Assembly: GCF_000721175.1 (NCBI RefSeq)
Contig: NZ_JOEZ01000007.1
Coordinates: forward strand, 434,001 to 498,000
DNA: 64,000 nucleotides
Direction of reading: 5' to 3'
Source of the DNA: Streptomyces anulatus
GTDB lineage: Bacteria; Actinomycetota; Actinomycetes; Streptomycetales; Streptomycetaceae
The notes under the pieces are model-generated. The model was not told the origin of the DNA and did not search any database. It saw nothing but the letters and a program-made list of their open reading frames with translations. The position numbers and the translations under genes were made by a program. Shown in pieces: positions 26,777-35,197 of the stretch. Within the stretch, counting starts at the first letter, position 1; the number at the start of each line of letters is the position of its first letter.

Positions 26777-27286
26777 GTGCCGAAGCCGCTCAGCCTTCCC
26801 TTCGATCCCATCGCCCGCGCCGACGAGCTCTGGCAGCAGCGCTGGGGGCCCGTGCCCTCGATGGGGGCGATCACCTCGATCATGCGGGCCCAGCAGATCC
26901 TGCTCGCCGAGGTCGACGCCGTCGTCAAGCCGTACGGGCTGACCTTCGCCCGGTACGAGGCGCTGGTGCTGCTCACCTTCTCCAAGGCCGGTGAGCTGCC
27001 GATGTCCAAGATCGGGGAGCGCCTGATGGTGCATCCGACCTCGGTCACCAACACCGTGGACCGTCTGGTCAGGTCCGGTCTGGTCGGCAAGCGGCCCAAC
27101 CCGAACGACGGCCGCGGAACGCTGGCGGCCATCACCGACAAGGGCCGCGACGTCGTCGAGGCGGCCACCCGGGACCTGGTCGCGGTCGACTTCGGGCTCG
27201 GGGTGTACGACGCCGAGGAGTGTGCGGAGATCTTCGCCATGCTGCGGCCGTTGCGGGTGGCCGCCCAGGACTTCGACGAGAGGTGA
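26777..27286 (+). CDS. MarR-family transcriptional regulator
   Basis: 169 residues from a GTG. A winged helix follows an N-terminal dimer helix: EALVLLTFSKAGELPMSKIGER, HPTSVTNTVDRLVRSGLV, and the wing RPNPNDGRGTLAAITDKG. It was probably cotranscribed with the MFS gene that is now a remnant, so its original target may be gone. Upstream, CATATG with flanking GACC/GGTC-like bases could be an operator but is too weak to claim. Confidence 0.9.
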   Translation: MPKPLSLPFDPIARADELWQQRWGPVPSMGAITSIMRAQQILLAEVDAVVKPYGLTFARYEALVLLTFSKAGELPMSKIGERLMVHPTSVTNTVDRLVRSGLVGKRPNPNDGRGTLAAITDKGRDVVEAATRDLVAVDFGLGVYDAEECAEIFAMLRPLRVAAQDFDER

Positions 27287-27365
27287 GCCCGGCCCCGTTC
27301 CGCGGCCCCCGCCGGGTCCGGGGCCGCGCGAAGATCGCCGCGGTCGTCCCGTTACGCTCGTAGCC

Positions 27366-27692
27366 ATGAAACAGAACGTGCTCACCCGCTACCGGGTGAT
27401 GGCCTACGTCACCGCGGTCTGGCTGCTCGTCTTCACCGCCGCGATCATCGCGAAGTACGGCTTCGAGACCGGCGACACCATGCTGATCTCCCAGATCCAC
27501 GGCGTGCTGTTCATCGTCTACGTCGTCTTCGCGTTCGATCTCGGCTCCAAGGCGAAGTGGCCCTTCGGCAAGCTCCTGTGGGTGCTCGCGGCGGGCTGCA
27601 TCCCCTTCGCCTCGTTCTTCGTCGAACCGAAGGTCAGCCGGGAGGCCCGCGCCCTGGTCACCGACCCGGCACCGGCCACCGCCAAGGCCTAG
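27366..27692 (+). CDS. DUF3817 integral membrane protein (copy 2)
   Basis: 108 residues, MKQNVLTRYRVMAYVTAVWLLVF, then HGVLFIVYVVFAFDLGSKAKWPF and a third hydrophobic segment. It is paralogous to 20448-20798. The two copies bracket the thiamine-binding gene, the csl block and the MarR gene. A strong terminator follows. Confidence 0.87.
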   Translation: MKQNVLTRYRVMAYVTAVWLLVFTAAIIAKYGFETGDTMLISQIHGVLFIVYVVFAFDLGSKAKWPFGKLLWVLAAGCIPFASFFVEPKVSREARALVTDPAPATAKA

Positions 27693-27716
27693 CCCGAAGG
27701 CTTCCGGATCACCCCG

Positions 27717-27748
27717 AACCGCCCCGCGCGAAAAGCGCCGGGCGGTTT
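27717..27748 (+). terminator. Terminator after DUF3817 copy 2
   Basis: AACCGCCC-C-GCGC pairs with GCGC-C-GGGCGGTT around a GAAAA loop, followed by T. It isolates icmA from upstream transcription. Confidence 0.85.
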
Positions 27749-27757
27749 GCCATCGAC

Positions 27758-27781
27758 ATTTACTAGGACGTCCTAGTAAAT
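27758..27781. promoter_or_regulatory. 24-bp perfect palindrome directly upstream of icmA
   Basis: The half-site ATTTACTAGGAC (27758-27769) is followed at once by its exact reverse complement (27770-27781). It ends seven bases before the icmA ATG at 27789. It is AT-rich in a roughly 72 percent GC region and contains CTAG twice, a rare tetranucleotide here. Size and symmetry fit a dimeric TetR- or MarR-type repressor. Its position implies that a bound protein would block initiation or early elongation. The icmA message may be nearly leaderless. Confidence 0.8.
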
Positions 27782-27788
27782 TCGAGGT

Positions 27789-29489
27789 ATGGACGCTGAC
27801 GCGATCGAGGAAGGCCGCCTCCGCTGGCAGGCTCGTTACGACAAGGCCCGCAAGCGTGACGCGGACTTCACCACGCTCTCCGGGGACCCGGTCGAGCCCG
27901 CGTACGGGCCACGCCCCGGCGACACGTACGAGGGATTCGAGCGGATCGGCTGGCCGGGGGAGTACCCCTTCACCCGCGGCCTGCACGCCACCGGCTACCG
28001 GGGCCGCACGTGGACGATCCGGCAGTTCGCCGGCTTCGGCAACGCCCAGCAGACCAACGAGCGCTACAAGATGATCCTCGCGGCGGGCGGCGGCGGACTC
28101 AGCGTCGCCTTCGACATGCCGACGCTGATGGGCCGCGACTCCGACGACCCGCGCGCGCTCGGCGAGGTCGGCCACTGCGGGGTCGCCATCGACTCCGCCG
28201 CCGACATGGAGATCCTCTTCGGGGACATCCCCCTCGGCGACGTCACCACCTCCATGACGATCAGCGGCCCGGCCGTCCCGGTGTTCTGCATGTACCTGGT
28301 CGCCGCCGAGCGCCAGGGCGTCGACCCGGGCGTGCTCAACGGCACGCTCCAGACCGACATCTTCAAGGAGTACATCGCGCAGAAGGAGTGGCTCTTCCAG
28401 CCCGAGCCCCACCTGCGCCTCATCGGCGACCTGATGGAGCACTGCGCCCGCGACATCCCCGCCTACAAGCCGCTCTCCGTCTCCGGCTACCACATCCGCG
28501 AGGCCGGGGCGACGGCCGCGCAGGAGCTGGCCTACACCCTCGCGGACGGCTTCGGCTACGTGGAGCTGGGTCTCTCCCGCGGGCTGGACGTCGACGCCTT
28601 CGCCTCCGGGCTGTCCTTCTTCTTCGACGCGCACCTGGACTTCTTCGAGGAGATCGCCAAGTTCCGCGCCGCCCGCCGCATCTGGGCCCGCTGGATGAAG
28701 GAGACGTACGGCGCCAGGACCGACAAGGCCCAGTGGCTCCGCTTCCACACCCAGACCGCCGGGGTCTCGCTCACCGCGCAGCAGCCGTACAACAACGTCG
28801 TACGGACCGCCGTCGAGGCGCTCTCCGCCGTCCTCGGCGGCACGAACTCGCTGCACACGAACGCCCTCGACGAGACCCTCGCGCTCCCCTCCGAGCAGGC
28901 CGCCGAGATCGCCCTGCGCACCCAGCAGGTGCTGATGGAGGAGACCGGCGTCGCCAACGTCGCCGACCCGCTGGGCGGCTCCTGGTACGTCGAGCAGCTC
29001 ACCGACCGGATCGAGGCCGAGGCCGAGAAGATCTTCGACCAGATCAGGGAGCGCGGCACCCGGGCCCACCCCGACGGGCAGCACCCCATCGGACCCATGA
29101 CCTCCGGCATCCTGCGCGGCATCGAGGACGGCTGGTTCACCGGCGAGATCGCCGAGTCCGCCTTCCAGTACCAGCGGGCCCTGGAGAAGGGCGACAAGCG
29201 GGTCGTCGGCGTCAACGTCCACCACGGCTCGGTCACCGGCGACCTGGAGATCCTCCGGGTCAGCCACGAGGTCGAGCGCGACCAGGTCAGCCAGCTCGCC
29301 GACCGCAAGGCCCACCGCGACGACGCCAAGGTGACCGCCGCCCTGGACGCGATGCTCGCCTCCGCCCGCGACGGCTCGAACATGATCGCGCCGATGCTCG
29401 ACGCGGTACGGGCCGAGGCCACCCTCGGCGAGATCTGCGGGGTGCTGCGCGAGGAGTGGGGCACCTACACGGAGCCGCCGGGCTTCTAG
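27789..29489 (+). CDS. icmA: Isobutyryl-CoA mutase large subunit
   Basis: 566 residues, the usual length for IcmA. It forms the substrate-binding TIM barrel of the coenzyme-B12 mutase interconverting isobutyryl-CoA and n-butyryl-CoA; the B12-binding small subunit is encoded elsewhere. Phe80 (TIRQFAGFGNAQ) and Gln198 (YIAQKEW) occupy the positions of Tyr and Arg in methylmalonyl-CoA mutases, the residues known to distinguish isobutyryl- from methylmalonyl-CoA specificity. Other family motifs are LSVAFDMPTLMG, FHTQTAGVSLTAQQPYNN and GGTNSLHTNALDE. It feeds valine catabolism into butyryl- and methylmalonyl-CoA pools. Its stop (29487-29489) lies in repeat B1. Confidence 0.95.
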   Translation: MDADAIEEGRLRWQARYDKARKRDADFTTLSGDPVEPAYGPRPGDTYEGFERIGWPGEYPFTRGLHATGYRGRTWTIRQFAGFGNAQQTNERYKMILAAGGGGLSVAFDMPTLMGRDSDDPRALGEVGHCGVAIDSAADMEILFGDIPLGDVTTSMTISGPAVPVFCMYLVAAERQGVDPGVLNGTLQTDIFKEYIAQKEWLFQPEPHLRLIGDLMEHCARDIPAYKPLSVSGYHIREAGATAAQELAYTLADGFGYVELGLSRGLDVDAFASGLSFFFDAHLDFFEEIAKFRAARRIWARWMKETYGARTDKAQWLRFHTQTAGVSLTAQQPYNNVVRTAVEALSAVLGGTNSLHTNALDETLALPSEQAAEIALRTQQVLMEETGVANVADPLGGSWYVEQLTDRIEAEAEKIFDQIRERGTRAHPDGQHPIGPMTSGILRGIEDGWFTGEIAESAFQYQRALEKGDKRVVGVNVHHGSVTGDLEILRVSHEVERDQVSQLADRKAHRDDAKVTAALDAMLASARDGSNMIAPMLDAVRAEATLGEICGVLREEWGTYTEPPGF

Positions 29490-29647
29490 GGCGTGTTTCG
29501 AAAGTAGCGCCGTCCGCCCGGAGGGCGGGCTCGGCGGCGTCTACTGCGTGCGATCGCAAGACGGAGGGTCGCCCCGATACTGGATGTATCGGGGTGATCC
29601 CGACAACGCGGAGAGCGTGCGTGCCAGGCGTCGCGCCGGGGCGCTAC
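29486..29647 (+). repeat. Stop-codon element B1 (family B)
   Basis: It begins CTAGGGCGTGTTTCGAAAG with the icmA TAG inside CTAG. It contains GTAGCGCC near the left and its inverted copy GGCGCTAC at 29640-29647. The core box GTGCGTGCGATCGCAAG is followed by a perfect nine-bp hairpin, CCCCGATAC (29572-29580) with GTATCGGGG (29586-29594), and the box GCGTGCGTGCCAGGCG. The expected outer terminal repeat on the right is absent; the sequence turns into the tetR 3' flank. Confidence 0.85.
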
Positions 29648-29665
29648 CAGGTCTGAGCGGTCCTG

Positions 29666-30292
29666 CTACGCAGCCTGGGCGCCGGCCAGCCCCAGCAGCA
29701 GCAGCGAGGTGAAGCCGATCGCCCACTCGGCGTCCACCGGTTCCGCGCTCACCAGGGTGCGGTGCACCACGGCTCCGGCGATCACGTCGAAGATCAGGTC
29801 CGCGTTGCGGGCGGCCGTCGAGGCGTCGTCCTCGTACCGCAGCTCGCCGCGGGCCTGGGCGCGTTCCCGGCCCAGCAGCACCAGCCGCTTCTGCCGGTCG
29901 ACGATGGCCGAGCGGATCCGGTGGCGCAGCGAGTCGTCGCGGGTGGACTCGGCGACCACCGCCATCAGCGCGGTCCGGGCCTCCGGCCGCTCCAGCAGGG
30001 CGGCGAACTGGAGTACTACGCCCTGCACATCGGCGGCCAGACTGCCCCGGTCGGGCAGCTCCAGCTCGTCGAAGAGGACCGCGACCGCGTCCACGACCAG
30101 CTCGTTCTTGCCCGCCCAGCGCCGGTAGAGGGTCGTCTTGGCGACCCCGGCCCGGGTCGCCACATCGCCCATCGTCAGCTTCGACCAGCCGAGATCGACC
30201 AGGGACGCCCGCGTAGCTTCGAGGATCGCGGCGTCGGCCGCGGTGCTCCGCGGACGTCCTGTTCGGGTGGCTTTGGGGGTGCTGTCGTTCAT
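29666..30292 (-). CDS. TetR-family transcriptional regulator
   Basis: 208 residues from the ATG at 30292 (MNDSTPKATRTGRPRST). N-terminal helix-turn-helix: LTMGDVATRAGVAKTTLYRRWAGKNELV. A C-terminal ligand-binding helical domain follows (RPEARTALMAVVAES; AEPVDAEWAIGFTSLLLLGLAG). It is convergent with icmA and intact at its 3' end. A 12-bp palindrome precedes it and may be its operator. It is also a candidate for the icmA palindrome, though the two sites differ in sequence. Confidence 0.92.
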   Translation of the reverse strand: MNDSTPKATRTGRPRSTAADAAILEATRASLVDLGWSKLTMGDVATRAGVAKTTLYRRWAGKNELVVDAVAVLFDELELPDRGSLAADVQGVVLQFAALLERPEARTALMAVVAESTRDDSLRHRIRSAIVDRQKRLVLLGRERAQARGELRYEDDASTAARNADLIFDVIAGAVVHRTLVSAEPVDAEWAIGFTSLLLLGLAGAQAA

Positions 30293-30305
30293 GATGCGGT
30301 GACCA

Positions 30306-30317
30306 TACCGGCCGGTA
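30306..30317. promoter_or_regulatory. Palindrome upstream of tetR
   Basis: TACCGGCCGGTA, a perfect 12-bp palindrome 14 bp before the tetR start. This is the usual place and form of a TetR autoregulatory operator. Confidence 0.6.
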
Positions 30318-30390
30318 GGGGGAACGGTTGTGCCCCGGTTTCCGTGAGACAGATCACCGGGATCACCTGTTCCCCCGGGGTGATCGGCAG

Positions 30391-30413
30391 TTACGCTACG
30401 GGTCGTAGCGTAA
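30391..30413. promoter_or_regulatory. 23-bp inverted repeat in the tetR-thioredoxin gap
   Basis: TTACGCTACG (30391-30400), GGT, then the exact inverse CGTAGCGTAA (30404-30413). It lies 99 bp upstream of tetR and 312 bp before the thioredoxin gene. Form and AT content fit a TetR-type operator. The owner is unknown and it differs from the site next to tetR. The remaining 310 bp before the thioredoxin gene show no other signal that I can support. Confidence 0.65.
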
Positions 30414-30724
30414 GGAAGGCGGTCAGCCCGCCCCCGTACGCCACGGAACGAACGAGCGACAGCCACCGGGGTCTTCACGGAGACCCCAGGCGCCGGGTGG
30501 GGACCCGGGGCCGCACGGACCGGCCGGACGGGGATCCGGAAGGTCCACCCGGATCCTTCAGGGGCCCGGTCGGTTCCACCGAGGTATTTCCGGGCCTCGC
30601 CGGGCCTTTCGGAGGCCCGCTGCCGTCCCGGCCGCCCGCCCCCGCACGCCGGTGGGGGTCACGGGCCGGTCCGGTTCTCGCACTCGCTTTCCGGAACGGT
30701 GTGCTCAGGGGGGAGGATGTACGT

Positions 30725-31696
30725 ATGCAGCCTAGGAACATGTCCATGAGCGGTGTTGTCGACCTCGCCGCCGTCAAGGCGGCCGGTGAGGCCAAGGCCA
30801 AGGCGGAGCAGGCCCGCGCGGAGGCCTCCCGTACCGGGGGGGCCGGCGCCGTCGCGCCCGCCGCCCTGGTGATCGACGTCGATGAAGCCGGTTTCGAGCG
30901 CGATGTCCTCCAGCGCTCCGCCGAGGTCCCCGTCGTCATCGACTTCTGGGCCGAGTGGTGCGAGCCGTGCAAGCAGCTGGGCCCTCTGCTGGAGCGCCTG
31001 GCCGTCGAGTACCACGGCCGCTTCCTGCTGGCCAAGGTCGATGTCGACGCCAACCAGATGCTGATGCAGCAGTTCGGCATCCAGGGCATTCCGGCCGTTT
31101 TCGCCGTCGTCGCCGGGCAGGCGCTCCCGCTCTTCCAGGGCGCGGCCCCCGAGGCCCAGATCCGCGAGACGCTGGACCAGCTGATCCAGGTCGGCGAGGA
31201 GCGTTTCGGGCTGACCGGGATCGTCGTCGACCCGGACGCCGCCCCGGCGGACGCGGTCCCGGCGGAGGTGCCGGCCGGCCCGTACGACGCCGTGCTGGAG
31301 GCCGCCGCTTCGGCTCTCGACGCCAACGACTTCGGCGGCGCGGTCCAGGCGTACAAGAACGTCCTCGTGGACGACCCGGGCAATCCGGAGGCCAAGCTCG
31401 GCCTGGCCCAGGCGGAGCTGCTCGGCCGCGTGCAGGGCATGGACCCGCAGGAGGTCCGCAAGGAAGCCGCGGAAAGCCCGGGCGATGTGAACGCCCAGCT
31501 CGCCGCCGCCGATCTGGATCTGGTCGGCGGTCATGTCGAGGACGCCTTCGGCCGGCTCGTGGAGGCGGTCCGCCGCACCGCGGGCGACGACCGCGACACC
31601 GCCCGGCTGCGGCTGCTGGAGCTGTTCGAGGTGATCGGCCCGGAGGACCCCAGGGTCACCGCCGCGCGCACCGCGCTGGCCCGCGTCCTGTTCTGA
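30725..31696 (+). CDS. Thioredoxin-TPR protein (CnoX/YbbN-like)
   Basis: 323 residues, MQPRNMSMSGVVDLAAVKAAG. An N-terminal linker precedes a thioredoxin domain at about residues 55-160 with VVIDFWAEWCEPCKQLGPLLE (active site CEPC) and GIQGIPAVFAVVAG (cis-Pro). The C-terminal half is TPR-like helices (AASALDANDFGGAVQAYKNVL, NPEAKLGLAQAELL). This is the CnoX/YbbN architecture, linked to chaperone-assisted protection of oxidised proteins; the active redox pair is retained here. GGGAGG upstream supports the start. A perfect terminator follows. Confidence 0.92.
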   Translation: MQPRNMSMSGVVDLAAVKAAGEAKAKAEQARAEASRTGGAGAVAPAALVIDVDEAGFERDVLQRSAEVPVVIDFWAEWCEPCKQLGPLLERLAVEYHGRFLLAKVDVDANQMLMQQFGIQGIPAVFAVVAGQALPLFQGAAPEAQIRETLDQLIQVGEERFGLTGIVVDPDAAPADAVPAEVPAGPYDAVLEAAASALDANDFGGAVQAYKNVLVDDPGNPEAKLGLAQAELLGRVQGMDPQEVRKEAAESPGDVNAQLAAADLDLVGGHVEDAFGRLVEAVRRTAGDDRDTARLRLLELFEVIGPEDPRVTAARTALARVLF

Positions 31697-31747
31697 CACC
31701 GGCCCGCCGTCCGCTCCGGACGAGCCCGATTGTTCCGATGTGACAAG

Positions 31748-31783
31748 ACGGCCGCACTGCCTTCCGGGCAGTGCGGCCGTTTT
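31748..31783 (+). terminator. Strong terminator after the thioredoxin gene
   Basis: ACGGCCGCACTGCC (31748-31761) pairs perfectly with GGCAGTGCGGCCGT (31767-31780) around TTCCG, then TTT. A 14-bp stem. Confidence 0.92.
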
Positions 31784-32345
31784 GCCGCGTGACGCGAAAG
31801 AGGGACACGAGAAACCCTCGCTTTACCAAAACTTGACAAAGATGCGAGCTGTTACTCGCAGTAAGGCAGGGTGGCGATTCTGTCCTGTTTCCTTGGAGTT
31901 TCCCGCCATTCCCGTGTCCCTTTCGTGCCACCCTGTGTCGCCGCATGATGCCGCCCTGTCGCGCTGCGGTTATCGGGCCGCTACCAGCCAGTAACGATCC
32001 CCCTTGTGTCGCGGGCGTGAATGCACCACGATCGGCCACGCTCGGTCCCATACCTCCAGCCCGGTCTCCAGCCGGTGCCTGAGGGTCTGTTGGGTCCCCA
32101 CCGAGTGGTCGGCGGCAGTGGCGCCGACCGCGGACAGGGGGGTTCCCGCCCACAGGCGGGGCCTGTCCGGCCGGCTGCGCGGAAAGCGCGGCCAGTGGTT
32201 GTCGCTCGGGGGTGAACGCCGGTGGATCGGATGCGGGACACGCCTCCGATACGGGCGCTCTCCTTCCCGAGGACGTAGCACTTCTCCCATCCCAGACGGG
32301 CACGATGCCCGGCCGGAGATGTACGTCCGAGAAGAAGGAGTAAGT
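31784..32345. other. Intergenic region upstream of the DUF6230 gene
   Basis: 562 bp with no coding-like frame on either strand. It holds the TTGACA / TTACT-CGC-AGTAA site described separately and, further downstream, GC-rich sequence with short dyads (for example GGTTCCCGCCCACAGGCGGGG). The last 40 bp contain the AAGGAG ribosome site for 32346. Confidence 0.6.
31833..31864 (+). promoter_or_regulatory. -35-like TTGACA with overlapping dyad
   Basis: TTGACA at 31833-31838 lies in a locally AT-rich stretch. The dyad TTACT-CGC-AGTAA (31852-31864) sits where a -10 box would be, with no good TANNNT of its own. The pair looks like a promoter/operator for the DUF6230-DUF6114 genes starting 482 bp downstream. 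Tentative. Confidence 0.4.
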
Positions 32346-32996
32346 ATGAGTTCCCAGGTTCGCGGTGGGACGAGATGGAAGCGGTTCGCTCTGGTCATGG
32401 TGCCGAGCGTCGTCGCCACGGCGGCGGTGGGCGTCGGCCTCGCACAGGGCGCGCTCGCCGCGTCGTTCAGTGTGTCCGGGCAGAGCTTCAAGGTCAGCAC
32501 CGACAAGCTGGAGGGCGACAACTTCGTCCAGTACGGCAGTGTCGCCGTCGGCAAGGACCTTGAGGGCAAGAACGCGGCGCATGCGGTCGCGGTGTCGGGC
32601 TTCAGCGACGCCACGATCACCAACATGTGCCAGTCGGTGGTCACGCCTAAGGTTCCCGGCATCGGCAATGTCAGCCTCATGCTGAACGCCGGTACGAACC
32701 CGAAGAAGCCGGTCAGAGCGACCAACCTCTACCTGGACGTCGCGCAGCTCGATGCCGACGCCGACTTCGAGAACATCGACATCGGTGTAGCGGCCGGTTC
32801 GCTGAAGAAGGAGAACAAGCCGGGGAGCATCGGCATCCAGCCGGGCACCCAGGCGAAGGAGGAAGGCTTCGCGCAGCGCGCCGACAAGGCCACGTTGACC
32901 AACGTGAAGCAGACGGCGTGGGCGACCACCGCCGGCACCTTCAAGCTCAGCGACCTGAAGCTGAGGCTGCACACGGGCGTCAAGGAGTGCTTCTAG
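32346..32996 (+). CDS. DUF6230 secreted/envelope protein
   Basis: 216 residues. The N-terminal RWKRFALVMVPSVVATAAVGVGLAQGALAA is a signal peptide or anchor. The mature part is beta-rich with FSVSGQSFKVSTDKLEGDNFVQYG, VVTPKVPGIGNVSLMLNAG, and one Cys near the C-terminus (VKECF) plus one in TNMCQSV, possibly a disulfide. From memory S. coelicolor homologues are called cholesterol esterase, but no esterase triad is visible. The genes that follow are on the same strand and probably form one unit. Confidence 0.87.
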   Translation: MSSQVRGGTRWKRFALVMVPSVVATAAVGVGLAQGALAASFSVSGQSFKVSTDKLEGDNFVQYGSVAVGKDLEGKNAAHAVAVSGFSDATITNMCQSVVTPKVPGIGNVSLMLNAGTNPKKPVRATNLYLDVAQLDADADFENIDIGVAAGSLKKENKPGSIGIQPGTQAKEEGFAQRADKATLTNVKQTAWATTAGTFKLSDLKLRLHTGVKECF

Positions 32997-33092
32997 CACT
33001 CCGGCCAGGGTGGCCGGAACATCCCCTCAGGGCTTTCCGGCCGCCCACCCTCCCCTTCTCACGGCAGTACCGGTTCCAGGGAGCTGTTTTCC

Positions 33093-33638
33093 ATGAGCCC
33101 CGAGTCCACAGGGCAGAACGAGCACTACATCCGCGTCCTTCGGCGACGCTTCCGCGCCTGGCGGGGTCACCGGCCGTTCTGGGCCGGACTGTTCACCGTG
33201 GCCGGTGGGATTCCCATCGCCTACTTCCCGTACGCCACCATGACGCTCGGCAACATGACGCTGGCCATGTCCACCACGGCCGGCGCCGGATCCCTGATCA
33301 TCGGGGTCCTGCTGGTCACGCTCGGCCTGACGATGTGGTTCCACAGCATCGTGCGGGTGTTCGCCGGTGTCGCGGCCATCCTGCTCGCGCTGATCTCCAT
33401 ACCCGTCGCCAACATCGGCGGCTTCGTCGTCGGATTCCTCCTCGCCCTCATCGGCGGAGCCCTGTCCATCTCCTGGGCCCCGGGCGAGGCGAAGGACGCC
33501 GGCGAGGCCCCGTTCGCCGAGCACCCGGACGAGGAGCGGCCCGAGGGCGAGCTCCACGCCGCAGCCGTGCCCCAGCAGCAGGGCGCCGGGTCCGGCCTGG
33601 CAGCCGACGCCGACGCTGGGGGGCATCGTGCGGGGTGA
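33093..33638 (+). CDS. DUF6114 integral membrane protein
   Basis: 181 residues. A basic N-terminus (RVLRRRFRAWRGHRPFW) precedes four hydrophobic helices: LFTVAGGIPIAYFPYAT, AGAGSLIIGVLLVTLGLTMW, IVRVFAGVAAILLALISIPV, and GGFVVGFLLALIGGALSISW. The C-terminal tail is acidic and disordered. It sits between the DUF6230 gene and a secreted-protein gene it overlaps by 11 bp. A membrane partner for those proteins is a reasonable guess. Confidence 0.88.
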   Translation: MSPESTGQNEHYIRVLRRRFRAWRGHRPFWAGLFTVAGGIPIAYFPYATMTLGNMTLAMSTTAGAGSLIIGVLLVTLGLTMWFHSIVRVFAGVAAILLALISIPVANIGGFVVGFLLALIGGALSISWAPGEAKDAGEAPFAEHPDEERPEGELHAAAVPQQQGAGSGLAADADAGGHRAG

Positions 33639-34944
33639 CGACGGACAGCGGATGAACGCCTACCCCGGCGACGAACTCCGCGAGCGCAAGGGCCCCCGGC
33701 ACGCGGCCCCCAGGAAGTCGCTGCTGACCAAACTCCACCTGCCCAGCGGCAAGAAGGCGCTCGCGCTGGCCGCGATGCCGACGGCGGTCTTCGTGGGCAT
33801 GGGGCTGACCCCCAAGCTGGCTCTGGCCGACGACCGTTCCGACATCCCGTTCGCGCCGGGACCGTGCGTCACCCGGTCCGACGAGCCGAGCGAGAGCGAG
33901 TCGCCGGAGGCCACCCCGTCCCCGACGGCCACGGCGGAGGACGAGAAGGACAAGGGCGAGGGCGGCAAGGACGACGCCGCGACCCCGAAGCCCTCGGCGA
34001 GCGGTTCGGCCTCCGACGCGGACGAGGACCCGGCGGACGGTACGAAGCCCGACGCCGAGGACGAGTCGGCGCACTCCGCCGGGGAGAAGCCCTCCGAGGC
34101 GCCCTCCGCGACCCCGACGCCCACGGAGTCGAAGAACCCGCTCGACCCGCTCGGGCTCGGCGACGCGCTGAAGGACCTCTTCGACGGGCCGGACGACGAC
34201 GCCGAGGAGCCGGCGAGCCCCTCCCCGAGTCCCACGACCGAGGCCCCGGACCCGTCCGACCAGCCGGAGGACCAGCCGGAGGACCCGGACAGGAGCGCGG
34301 CGGACAAGGCGAAGGAGGCGTCGGACAAGACGGCCGACGCCATCCGCGAGGCGGCCGAGAAGGCAGGCAAGGACGTCGAGGAGCTCGACGAGGACGTCAA
34401 GGGACTCGACCCCAGGAAGGACGAGGACATCCCGGACGGCGCCAAGCCCCGCTTCCCGTGCCCCGAGCCCGACCCGGACGCGCTCGCCGCGGCCGAACTG
34501 GAGCCCGGCATGCCGCTGCTCCCGTCCGACCCGTGGATCCTGGAGTCGACGCTGCTCACGCTGACGGGCCTGGACTACCACGGCATCGTCGAGGTGAAGA
34601 AGGCGGACGGCAGCATCAAGAAGGTGCTGAAGTTCACCGCCAGCTCCATCGACATCAAGGACCTGCACCAGATGACCGTCGGTCCGGCGGGCACGACCGG
34701 CCATGTGAAGTCGCGGCCCGGATTCACGTCGACGATCCGCGACGGCGAGGTGACGATGTACACGGAGGAGCTGAAGGGCAACCTCTTCGGTCTCATCCCG
34801 ATCACCTTCAGCCCGCAGACCCCGCCGCCGCTGAACGTCCCCTACGCCTTCTTCACCAAGGTGAAGGTGACCCAGGCCGGCCAGTTCGGCGGCACGCTCA
34901 CCATCCCGGGACTGAAGAACTACCTCGACGGCGGCAAGAGCTAG
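33628..34944 (+). CDS. Secreted protein with acidic Ser/Pro-rich linker
   Basis: 438 residues from the GTG at 33628, with a G-rich ribosome site at 33618-33623; ATG at 33652 is the alternative. A basic N-terminus and helix KKALALAAMPTAVFVGMGLTPKLALA form a signal peptide. The middle (about residues 70-285) is disordered and Asp/Glu/Pro/Ser-rich. The C-terminal 150 residues form a beta-rich domain (LLTLTGLDYHGIVEVKKADG, KVLKFTASSIDIKDLHQMTVG, GHVKSRPGFTSTIRDGEVTMY). The layout suggests a surface protein with a spacer. Its TAG stop lies in repeat B2. Confidence 0.87.
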   Translation: MRGDDGQRMNAYPGDELRERKGPRHAAPRKSLLTKLHLPSGKKALALAAMPTAVFVGMGLTPKLALADDRSDIPFAPGPCVTRSDEPSESESPEATPSPTATAEDEKDKGEGGKDDAATPKPSASGSASDADEDPADGTKPDAEDESAHSAGEKPSEAPSATPTPTESKNPLDPLGLGDALKDLFDGPDDDAEEPASPSPSPTTEAPDPSDQPEDQPEDPDRSAADKAKEASDKTADAIREAAEKAGKDVEELDEDVKGLDPRKDEDIPDGAKPRFPCPEPDPDALAAAELEPGMPLLPSDPWILESTLLTLTGLDYHGIVEVKKADGSIKKVLKFTASSIDIKDLHQMTVGPAGTTGHVKSRPGFTSTIRDGEVTMYTEELKGNLFGLIPITFSPQTPPPLNVPYAFFTKVKVTQAGQFGGTLTIPGLKNYLDGGKS

Positions 34945-35101
34945 GGCGTGTTTCGAAAGGCGGGCTCGGCGGCGTCTGGTGCGTGCGATCGCAAGGCGGA
35001 GGGTCGCCCGGATACTGGATGTACCGGGGTGATCCCGACAACGCGGCGAGCGTGCGTGCCAGGCGTCGCCGAGCAGGCGGGACCTTCGAAACCCGCCCTA
35101 G
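34941..35101 (+). repeat. Stop-codon element B2 (family B, both ends present)
   Basis: 161 bp from CTAG (34941-34944, containing the upstream stop) to CTAG (35098-35101). The terminal inverted repeats are CTAGGGCGTGTTTCGAA on the left and CTAGGGCGGGTTTCGAA read inward from the right (16 of 17 match). It is the only family B copy here with both ends. The GTAGCGCCGTCC arm is deleted and the central hairpin has two mismatched pairs. The same core boxes as B1 are present. Confidence 0.88.
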
Positions 35102-35140
35102 CAGCCGCCCACCGAACCCGTCCGGGAGCCGCACGGAAGT

Positions 35141-35174
35141 GTGGGCCGTACTCCTCACCAGGAGTACGGCCCAC
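35141..35174. terminator. Bidirectional terminator between the secreted-protein gene and pyk
   Basis: GTGGGCCGTACTCCT (35141-35155) pairs perfectly with AGGAGTACGGCCCAC (35160-35174) around a four-base loop. A 15-bp stem. It lies 23 bp beyond the pyk stop on the minus strand, and beyond repeat B2 for the plus-strand gene. Confidence 0.85.
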
Positions 35175-35197
35175 GGTCATGCGGTGCGGAGTGCGGG

